Assembly (NCBI GenBank): GCA_947459055.1
Contig: CANHCG010000117.1
Coordinates: 1-6,228 of the forward strand
Direction of reading: 5' to 3'
Source: Cytophagaceae bacterium
Lineage (GTDB): Bacteria > Bacteroidota > Bacteroidia > Cytophagales > Spirosomataceae
DNA length: 6,228 bases
Each line of letters begins with the position of its first letter. Within the stretch, counting starts at the first letter, position 1. A model generated the notes under the pieces. The model ran no database searches and was not told the origin of the DNA. It saw nothing but the letters and a program-made list of their open reading frames with translations. A program made the position numbers and the translations under genes. Of the stretch, positions 1-5,332 are shown in pieces.

Positions 1-550
1 ACTGAATCAGCTCGTGAAAACTCAAATACCCCCAACCAAAACCCAAAATTAAAATCGCATTCGAAATCCGTAAATACAATTCCCGAATGATCGCCGGCAC
101 CACAATCCGCAAATGCACCCGCGCATACGATTCCAACACCGTCATGTATAAATAGCTGGCCGTTAGTGGAATGATATAATAAAAATAAGCGGGTAATAAA
201 GGCGAGTTTTCTGAATAAATTCGATCAAAAACCTGATGGAGTGCCAGATAACCTAACACAAATAAACTCAAGCCAAACAGCGGCGCGAGCAGTAAAAAGC
301 CAAAAAACCCATTGTGGCCCTTTTCTGGATTATCGAAATGCGGAAAAAATCGCACAGCAATATGTGGAATGCCTAATTGGGTGAAGGATGCAAAAATAAG
401 GGGAATACTGACCAAAGCGCCGGCGATGAGGCCCACTTGCGCCTGGGAAAGAAATTGGTTGTATAAAAAAATGACATTGAAGGTGCCAATCGCCGTACCC
501 AAATAGGTGACAAGGGAAGCTTTTGCGCTTTGACGAATGACGATACCCAT
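1..550 (-). CDS. Polysaccharide/oligosaccharide flippase (Wzx-like, MOP superfamily), N-terminal part, cut by window edge
   Basis: Reading leftward from an ATG at 550-548, an uninterrupted frame of 183 codons runs off the window start, so only the N-terminal part is present; family members usually have about 400-500 residues. The protein opens MGIVIRQSAKASLVTYLGTA, a beginning typical of Bacteroidota flippases. Hydrophobic stretches near residues 11-30, 41-60, 81-103, 120-138 and 163-178 look like membrane helices, with short loops carrying charges (for example RFFPHFDNPEKGHN). By family knowledge such inner-membrane proteins move undecaprenyl-linked sugar units to the periplasmic face; the substrate cannot be read from the sequence. 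It lies 55 bp after the glycosyltransferase on the same strand, which fits a glycan assembly role. It may be read through from that gene or from its own promoter at 572-579. Another MOP-family transporter is the main alternative. Confidence 0.85.
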   Translation of the reverse strand, partial: MGIVIRQSAKASLVTYLGTAIGTFNVIFLYNQFLSQAQVGLIAGALVSIPLIFASFTQLGIPHIAVRFFPHFDNPEKGHNGFFGFLLLAPLFGLSLFVLGYLALHQVFDRIYSENSPLLPAYFYYIIPLTASYLYMTVLESYARVHLRIVVPAIIRELYLRISNAILILGFGWGYLSFHELIQ

Positions 551-561
551 AGTTGTGTTTG

Positions 562-582
562 GTGTATTTTACAAAAATACAC
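562..582. repeat. Perfect 9-bp inverted repeat upstream of the flippase gene
   Basis: GTGTATTTT (562-570) and AAAATACAC (574-582) are exact reverse complements separated by ACA. The repeat sits in the 55-bp gap between the glycosyltransferase stop and the flippase start, and its right arm overlaps the candidate -7 box at 572-579. An operator for a dimeric repressor or a weak mRNA hairpin are both possible. It does not look like an intrinsic terminator, because the stem is AT-rich and no T-run follows on either strand. Confidence 0.6.
572..579 (-). promoter_or_regulatory. Candidate Bacteroidota -7 box for the flippase gene
   Basis: On the minus strand this reads TATTTTTG, an exact match to the TAnnTTTG consensus, and it ends 21 nt before the flippase ATG. 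Transcription would begin near 565, giving a leader of about 15 nt. No TTG or TTTG element lies at the usual 17-23 nt spacing; the nearest TTG is only 13 nt away. The call therefore rests on the octamer and its position alone. Confidence 0.4.
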
Positions 583-605
583 ATTTGGTCGGCAATGGGA
601 TGGAA

Positions 606-1706
606 TTAGAGGAGACTTTTTAGTTTTTGTGCTTGTGAGGCTAGTTCATAATGCGCCAACATATGCTTGCGCGCCGCCTGCCCCATCTTTTCTCGCAACT
701 CTACATTTTCTGCCAAGCGAATCAGCGCCTGCCCCATAGCTTTGACGTCATGTTCATCCACCAAAATTCCCGTTTCTCCATTCACCACTGCCTCAGGAAT
801 TCCCGCATGTTTGGTTGATACAATCGGAAGTGCACAGGCGGAGGCTTCTAAAATCGAATTGGGTGTCCCTTCTGAATCACCGGAAGGAGTTAGGACGGAA
901 TGTTGGATGAACGCATCCGCTTGTTGGAGGGCATCGAGTATGGTTTCGGGATTTTGTTGGCCTCGAAAAATCACCGATTTTTCCAAGCCATGCTTTTGCA
1001 CATATTGCTTGGCGGCTTCCCATAATTCTCCATCGCCGATCATGGTGAATGTGGCCTCTGGAAATGCATTTAATAGTATTTCAAAGGATTGAATACTCGC
1101 TATGGGCGCTTTTTTCGCCGTGAATCGACCAACGGAAATCAGCCTAAATTCTTTAGATGATTTTTTTTCGGGGGCGGGTTGAAATTTTTCAAGGTCCACG
1201 CCGTAGGGTACGATGTGTAAATTTGTTAAAGGTCCACAAACTGATTCGATGTCTCTTTTCATGACTTGAGATACGGCGATGATGGCTTTGGCTTGTTGAG
1301 CCATCCGTTTGTACAATAAGCCATATGCCTGGATCGTCTTTTTTTCACTCGCATCAAAACCATGAAAATGCACAGAAAATGGGATATTCGTCTCAGCGCA
1401 GGCCTGCATGACATTCGAGCCCAAAGGTCCATAATTCGCGAGTACCGCCTCGATCTGGTTTTTCTGCAGGTATTTTTTCAGAAAATAAGTATAGATTTTC
1501 TGATAGGTCGCAGGAAACAAATTTCGTAAGGTACCTCGAACCGGTAAAAGGCTTAACGGAAATGGATACAGGGAACCGCCGCTGAAGAAGCGGGTGGGTT
1601 GCCAACCTTCATATAGCACCGCAAAGGGGTTCAATTGCTTGATCTGCTGATCAATGAATGTCTCAGAATAAGAAAAGAAATTCGACCGGGCGATGAGTAA
1701 TTTCAT
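606..1706 (-). CDS. GT4-family glycosyltransferase (WcaL/AmsK-like)
   Basis: This 366-residue protein has the two-lobed GT-B layout of retaining GT4 enzymes and a full family length. In the N-terminal acceptor lobe, FFSYSETFI (10-18) resembles the SETF segment of WcaL/AmsK-type enzymes, and HFHGFD (113-118) is the family's HG loop. VPYGVD (166-171) marks the lobe junction. The donor lobe shows GRFTAKKAP (193-201), whose lysines would contact the donor diphosphate, then GDGE (224-227) and EGTPNSILE (279-287), the EX7E motif with Glu279 and Glu287. There is no signal peptide or membrane helix, so it probably works at the cytoplasmic face of the inner membrane, adding a sugar to a lipid-linked glycan. 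Its ATG directly follows the methyltransferase stop with no gap, which implies translational coupling. The fold is certain; the sugar and acceptor are unknown. Confidence 0.92.
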   Translation of the reverse strand: MKLLIARSNFFSYSETFIDQQIKQLNPFAVLYEGWQPTRFFSGGSLYPFPLSLLPVRGTLRNLFPATYQKIYTYFLKKYLQKNQIEAVLANYGPLGSNVMQACAETNIPFSVHFHGFDASEKKTIQAYGLLYKRMAQQAKAIIAVSQVMKRDIESVCGPLTNLHIVPYGVDLEKFQPAPEKKSSKEFRLISVGRFTAKKAPIASIQSFEILLNAFPEATFTMIGDGELWEAAKQYVQKHGLEKSVIFRGQQNPETILDALQQADAFIQHSVLTPSGDSEGTPNSILEASACALPIVSTKHAGIPEAVVNGETGILVDEHDVKAMGQALIRLAENVELREKMGQAARKHMLAHYELASQAQKLKSLL

Positions 1707-2405
1707 TTATTTTTTAGCAACCAAGATGAAGGTACAGGCATCTTGGTTTCGAGTTTTGGCTAAGGTTATTTTATCGAAAAAGATAATCAATGGCTGCATG
1801 ATCATTGCCCAAATGAAACGCAAGGGTTGAGGAATTTTAAATAAAATACCATCTTGGAAGAGTTGAAGCCCCATGGCCGAGCGACCTAAAATTCCTTCAA
1901 AATACACCACTTCGAACCCCGCTTCTTTTACTATTTTTTGTAAACCGGTGGAAGTCCAGCGCCAATAGTCCGTCGGGTCCGGATGAAACATCCAATAGCC
2001 ATGCGTCGAAAGAATTAATTTGCCACCGGGTTGTAAGATTCGATAGGCTTCTTGCAAATATTGCGTAGGATTTTCCACATGTTCGAGCACTTGGGTCGAA
2101 AGGACAAAACCCACACTTTCGTCGGGCATATCGATTTGTCCTTCGGGATTGATCGTTACATCGGCTTTAGTATTGAGGGCTAAATCGAGGCCGATGTATT
2201 GTTCGACAAATGGATCGAATAAAGGCTGGTAGGGTTTATTGCCACAACCATAATCCGCAAGTAATTGATGCGGGGCATTTTTGACGAAGAGGTTGATGAC
2301 CTTTTCGAGTTGTCGGCGCAATTCATGTAGGTAATAATACCGCGCGGACATGCGTCCCCAGATTTTGGGATAAAGTCGTTCGATTCCTGCTTCTCTGCTT
2401 TCCAT
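1707..2405 (-). CDS. Class I SAM-dependent methyltransferase (Methyltransf_11-like)
   Basis: The 232-residue protein carries the Rossmann-fold SAM site. Motif I is LADYGCGNKPY (49-59), the acidic ribose ligand is Asp74 in GLDL (72-75), and VLSTQVLEHVENP (101-113) is the family's VLEHV segment. LQPGGKLILST (124-134) is the usual post-site strand. HPDPTDYWRWTSTGL (141-155) is a segment I associate with methyltransferases from cell-surface polysaccharide clusters. Residues 192-210 are hydrophobic and could rest on the membrane. The start at 2405 lies 4 bp after the stop of the upstream TPR gene, and the TAA stop touches the ATG of the glycosyltransferase. The inferred role is methylating a sugar or lipid intermediate of the same glycan. 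A small-molecule or quinone substrate is possible but less favoured by context. Confidence 0.9.
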   Translation of the reverse strand: MESREAGIERLYPKIWGRMSARYYYLHELRRQLEKVINLFVKNAPHQLLADYGCGNKPYQPLFDPFVEQYIGLDLALNTKADVTINPEGQIDMPDESVGFVLSTQVLEHVENPTQYLQEAYRILQPGGKLILSTHGYWMFHPDPTDYWRWTSTGLQKIVKEAGFEVVYFEGILGRSAMGLQLFQDGILFKIPQPLRFIWAMIMQPLIIFFDKITLAKTRNQDACTFILVAKK

Positions 2406-2409
2406 AGGT

Positions 2410-3525
2410 TTATTGGCCTGTTATTCGACTAAATTCGATTAATGAGTTTTTGTATTCCAAATATTCCTTAGCCACTTGCGTATATTTGCGCGCTTTGGCA
2501 GTTTCTCCATTTTTTTGGGCAATTCGAATGAGTCCTAAATACGAAAGACCACGAATGTCCTTTGTGAATCGTTCTTCCCACGGGTAACTTAAGGATTTCA
2601 AATATAAGGATTCTGCGGCATTTAGGTTTCGGTTTTCAAATTCTTCCCGCATGGCCCGCAAGGTCATGGCGCTACCGATGAAATAGGGGGATTTTGATTT
2701 TTCCAATTGCGCACAAAATAAATCGGCCCCCTCAAAGTTTCCAGTAAGACTTAATAATTCTGCCCGCTGCAGGATGTACCAATAATTATTGGGGTGAGCT
2801 TTGATCAATTCCAAACTAAATGGAAGGGCTTTGGCTGGTGTACCTTCGTATTTATTATAAATGTATCCAAGGTAAAATAGGGATTCATTTTTCACAAAAA
2901 CAGCTTTTTTCGTGCCTGCTTCAAGGTAAGAAAGTCCCAATTTTTTATTGCCATCTTCAAAAAACCACATAAGGGGTTTAATGATGGGATGAATTTCGGG
3001 ATAGGAGATGCGGTAATATTTGTAAATGCCAGAGGCGTAATAAAATTCGGCTTGGTTTTCAGTGTTTTTTAAACCGATTTTCATGAACGAATAAGCCTTT
3101 TTTGCGTAGCTAACGGCTTTGAAAAAATTTTGGTTATCGGCTTCGTAGCCAGCTAAAAACCCAAGGGAAGCGGCACAAAAAAAGGCAGCTTCTAAATCCT
3201 GTTCGTTTTTGGAATAGAGGTGGAATGAAAGGGAATATGACTTTTCGAGCAGTTGGACGTATTGTTTCCCGATCGCCGCATGGTCCTTCATGGGAAAGTA
3301 TTGTTGTTCCAGTTGCATCGCCGCTAGCAAAAAGCCTACAGGATGTTTGGGGTATTTGCTGCGCAAGGTGGAAAATTGTTGGCTTGCCTCTTTAAATTCA
3401 TAAGAATACAAATGGTCTAAACCGGTGGTGATGGCATGTTTAGCTTGGGTGTCTTGTAGCAATTGCCCGAAAAAAGAAAAGGGCAACAAAACAAAAAACA
3501 AGAAAAAAATCCGAGTCATCCACAT
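2410..3525 (-). CDS. Secreted TPR-type helical-repeat protein, function unknown
   Basis: From the ATG at 3525 the product has 371 residues. Its first 20 form a signal peptide: MWMTR, then a run of Phe/Leu/Val ending FSFFG before QLLQ. A second ATG at 3519 would give an equally good signal peptide. A longer frame from a TTG at 3540 is unlikely, because that TTG is part of the -7-like box. The mature part is built of helical pairs of TPR type, for example about 32-72 (LDHLYSYEFKEASQQFSTL), 133-170, 213-248 and 250-285. The central stretch MWFFEDGNKKLGLSYLEAG (186-204) recalls the GDxxxGLxxL segment of TTC39/IML2-type proteins; this is a suggestion from memory, not a search result. It has no catalytic motif and no lipoprotein cysteine, so it should be periplasmic. 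It opens the operon ahead of the methyltransferase. Confidence 0.8.
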   Translation of the reverse strand: MWMTRIFFLFFVLLPFSFFGQLLQDTQAKHAITTGLDHLYSYEFKEASQQFSTLRSKYPKHPVGFLLAAMQLEQQYFPMKDHAAIGKQYVQLLEKSYSLSFHLYSKNEQDLEAAFFCAASLGFLAGYEADNQNFFKAVSYAKKAYSFMKIGLKNTENQAEFYYASGIYKYYRISYPEIHPIIKPLMWFFEDGNKKLGLSYLEAGTKKAVFVKNESLFYLGYIYNKYEGTPAKALPFSLELIKAHPNNYWYILQRAELLSLTGNFEGADLFCAQLEKSKSPYFIGSAMTLRAMREEFENRNLNAAESLYLKSLSYPWEERFTKDIRGLSYLGLIRIAQKNGETAKARKYTQVAKEYLEYKNSLIEFSRITGQ

Positions 3526-3537
3526 AAAATTGAATTG

Positions 3538-3545
3538 CAAAAATA
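3538..3545 (-). promoter_or_regulatory. Candidate Bacteroidota -7 box for the TPR-methyltransferase-glycosyltransferase operon
   Basis: The minus strand reads TATTTTTG, an exact TAnnTTTG match and the same octamer found before the flippase gene. It ends 12 nt before the ATG at 3525, so the leader would be very short (about 6 nt to that ATG, about 12 nt to the ATG at 3519). No TTG element was found at the usual upstream spacing. The octamer supplies the TTG that would otherwise be taken as an alternative start codon. Confidence 0.4.
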
Positions 3546-3577
3546 GGCAAGCCCTGTGGTTTTTGGGTCTAATTTTT

Positions 3578-3585
3578 TACATTTG
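3578..3585 (+). promoter_or_regulatory. Candidate Bacteroidota -7 box for the M16 peptidase-ispF-rel operon
   Basis: TACATTTG matches TAnnTTTG exactly and lies 27 nt upstream of the M16 peptidase ATG. It would place the transcription start near 3592 and give a leader of about 20 nt. A TTTG occurs at 3562-3565, but the 12-nt spacer is shorter than the usual 17-23 nt, so the -33 element is doubtful. A T-rich run (3591-3600) follows, and there is no Shine-Dalgarno sequence, as is common in this phylum. Confidence 0.5.
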
Positions 3586-3612
3586 TTTAATTCTTTTTTT
3601 CATTCGCCTTTC

Positions 3613-4848
3613 ATGATTTCATATCAAACATTTACGTTGGCCAATGGCCTCCAAGTTATCGTTCACGAAGACCCTAGCACCACCTTAGCCGTCATGGATG
3701 TCATTTATGATGTGGGGTCACGGGATGAGGATCCGGGACGGACGGGTTTTGCGCATTTGTTTGAGCATTTGATGTTTGGTGGTTCGGCGAATATTCCGAA
3801 TTACGATGCGCCTTTGCAACAGGTCGGTGGGGAAAACAATGCCTTTACTACCCCCGATTTAACCAATTATTACATTTCTGTTCCCTATCAAAATATCGAA
3901 ACGGCATTTTGGTTGGAATCGGATCGGATGATGCAACTGGCCTTTAATCCGCAGTCCTTGGAAGTCCAACGAAAAGTAGTCATCGAAGAATTCAAACAAC
4001 GCTATTTAAATCAACCTTATGGCGATGTGTGGTTAAAATTTCGTCCATTGATTTACGAGAAACATCCCTATCGCTGGCCGACGATCGGTGCTGAAATCAA
4101 GCACATCGAGGAGGCGGAGATGGAAGATGTCAAAGCGTTTTTTAATCGGTATTATGTGCCCAGCAACGCCATTTTAGTGGTGGCAGGTAAAGTAAGCTTT
4201 GATCAGGTAAAAACCTTGGCTGAAAAATGGTTTGGCCCGATTCCGGGAGGGGAAAAACCGGTACGAGAATTGCCGGTGGAGCCTGTTCAAACCGTTGATC
4301 GCCGAATGGAAATCGAAGCCCAAGTGCCTTCAAACCGAATTTACAAAGCTTACCCTGTCGTAGGTAGGTATGCAGATGGATTTCATGCGGTGGATTTAAT
4401 GGCCGATTTAATGGGTCGAAATGAGTCTTCTTTCCTATATGATAAATTAGTGCAAAATACTCGTGTATTTGATTCGATTTCTGCTTCACAAACGGGTTCT
4501 ACGGATCCGGGTTTGTTGATAATTTCGGGCCAAGTATCAGATGGAATTGCCGTGGAACAAGCAGAAAAAGCGTTGGATGAAGCGATTGGGCAATTTGTAG
4601 CACATGAATTTGCGGAGGAGGATTTGCAAAGGGTGAAGAATCAGGGCGAGGCGAGTTTGGTTTTTGGGGAGGTGGAAGTGTTAAATCGGGCGATGAATTT
4701 AGCGATGGCGGCCAATGTGGGGCGTGTGAATTATGTGAACGAGGAGGCGGAGATGATTGGCCGAGTGACAATGGACGAGGTGAATTTTTGGGCGAAGAAA
4801 ATTTTTGTTGACGGAAAATCTAATACCTTGTTGTATAAAAAAAGTTAA
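3613..4848 (+). CDS. M16-family zinc peptidase, HXXEH-type subunit
   Basis: The 411-residue protein has the size and two-domain build of M16B (mitochondrial-processing-peptidase-like) subunits. The inverted zinc motif HLFEH (His48, Glu51, His52) is intact, and Glu125 or Glu126 in KVVIEEF is placed to be the third ligand. NNAFTTPDLTNYY (75-87) is a conserved active-site strand. The second domain starts near 168, with VPSNAILVVAGKVSFDQV (182-199) typical of M16_C. The Arg and Tyr normally found in the C-terminal half (SSRL...LAYS) appear here as Phe274 (SSFL) and Asp287 (VFDS), so a partner subunit may be required. There is no signal peptide, so it is probably cytoplasmic. ATG 3613 is preferred to an upstream in-frame GTG at 3556, because conserved sequence begins at MISYQTFTLANGL and the promoter box lies between them. 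ispF follows after 1 nt. Confidence 0.93.
   Translation: MISYQTFTLANGLQVIVHEDPSTTLAVMDVIYDVGSRDEDPGRTGFAHLFEHLMFGGSANIPNYDAPLQQVGGENNAFTTPDLTNYYISVPYQNIETAFWLESDRMMQLAFNPQSLEVQRKVVIEEFKQRYLNQPYGDVWLKFRPLIYEKHPYRWPTIGAEIKHIEEAEMEDVKAFFNRYYVPSNAILVVAGKVSFDQVKTLAEKWFGPIPGGEKPVRELPVEPVQTVDRRMEIEAQVPSNRIYKAYPVVGRYADGFHAVDLMADLMGRNESSFLYDKLVQNTRVFDSISASQTGSTDPGLLIISGQVSDGIAVEQAEKALDEAIGQFVAHEFAEEDLQRVKNQGEASLVFGEVEVLNRAMNLAMAANVGRVNYVNEEAEMIGRVTMDEVNFWAKKIFVDGKSNTLLYKKS
4107..4122 (+). repeat. 16-bp direct repeat within the M16 peptidase gene, copy 1
   Basis: CGAGGAGGCGGAGATG occurs here and again at 4740-4755, 633 bp later and in the same reading frame, encoding EEAEM both times. Each copy stands at the comparable end of one of the two related M16 domains (EEAEMEDVKAFF and EEAEMIGRVTMDEV). 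It is therefore probably a trace of the two-domain architecture plus similar codon choice, and not a mobile or regulatory repeat. Confidence 0.5.
4740..4755 (+). repeat. 16-bp direct repeat within the M16 peptidase gene, copy 2
   Basis: Exact second copy of the sequence at 4107-4122, lying in the C-terminal domain of the peptidase and encoding EEAEM at residues 377-381. Nothing suggests a function at DNA level. Confidence 0.5.
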
Positions 4849-4849
4849 G

Positions 4850-5332
4850 ATGAAAATACGGGTAGGTCAAGGATACGATGTGCATCAATGGGTTTCAGGT
4901 CGTCCCTGTGTGTTGGGGGGGATTGAGATTCCATCGGACAAGGGTCCCATGGGTCATTCGGATGCGGATGTGGTGTGCCATGTGCTTTGTGAGGCCTTGT
5001 TAGGCGCGGCGAATATGCGGAATATCGGCTTTCATTTTTCGGATAAGGATCCGCAATGGAAAGGTGTGGCAAGTACGAAATTATTAGCGCGTGTGATGGA
5101 GATGTTGCGCGAAGCGGGATGGGAATTAGGAAATGCAGATGTGACGGTGGTCTTAGATCAGCCCAAATTAAATGCCCATATTCCTGCGATGAAGGAAAAT
5201 TTAGCCCAGGTGATGGGGGTCGAGGTGGATCAAATTTCCATTAAAGCGACGACATCCGAGGGTATTGGCTTTGTGGGAAGAGGCGAAGGTATTTCGGCAA
5301 TGGCCGTGGCCTTAATTCAAAAAATGGCATGA
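4850..5332 (+). CDS. ispF: 2-C-methyl-D-erythritol 2,4-cyclodiphosphate synthase
   Basis: IspF converts CDP-methylerythritol 2-phosphate to methylerythritol cyclodiphosphate and CMP in the cytoplasmic MEP pathway to isoprenoids. The 160-residue length is normal for the family. Metal ligands are Asp10 and His12 in GYDVH and His44, the latter at the end of GHSDADVVCH (35-44). The substrate-binding signature is near 132-148 (KATTSEGIGFVGRGEGI). NMRNIGFHF (55-63) has Asn58 where E. coli IspF has Asp56 (GDIG), and Ser64 replaces the Pro of FPDTD. The enzyme family is trimeric, with the active site at subunit interfaces. ATG 4850 gives the canonical MKIRVGQGYDVH start; an in-frame TTG at 4805 would add 15 unrelated residues from inside the M16 gene. 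The ATG is 1 nt past the M16 stop, and the TGA stop overlaps the next start, so translational coupling is likely on both sides. Confidence 0.97.
   Translation: MKIRVGQGYDVHQWVSGRPCVLGGIEIPSDKGPMGHSDADVVCHVLCEALLGAANMRNIGFHFSDKDPQWKGVASTKLLARVMEMLREAGWELGNADVTVVLDQPKLNAHIPAMKENLAQVMGVEVDQISIKATTSEGIGFVGRGEGISAMAVALIQKMA

Noticed and set aside
562..582. Reading the inverted repeat as an intrinsic terminator of the glycosyltransferase gene
   Set aside because: The stem is AT-rich with a 3-nt loop and no T-run follows it on the minus strand.
312..584. Short open frames on both strands over the flippase start
   Set aside because: They overlap the well-supported flippase frame, show no family features, and have low-complexity or Trp/Pro-rich compositions typical of shadow frames.
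667..1092. 141-codon plus-strand open frame inside the glycosyltransferase gene
   Set aside because: It lies antisense within the conserved donor lobe of the GT4 enzyme; its Ser/Cys/Ala-rich product has no recognisable motif and no promoter.
3556..3612. GTG-initiated extension of the M16 peptidase
   Set aside because: The extra 19 residues are encoded by the T-rich promoter region containing the TACATTTG box, and family homology starts at the ATG at 3613.
4142..4771. Two antisense open frames within the M16 peptidase gene
   Set aside because: They are by-products of the skewed base composition of the sense strand; the products are Pro/His/Ser/Leu-rich with no domain, signal or start context.
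4805..4849. TTG-initiated extension of IspF
   Set aside because: It would overlap the end of the M16 gene, and the added residues match nothing in IspF, whose normal start is MKIRVGQGYDVH at 4850.
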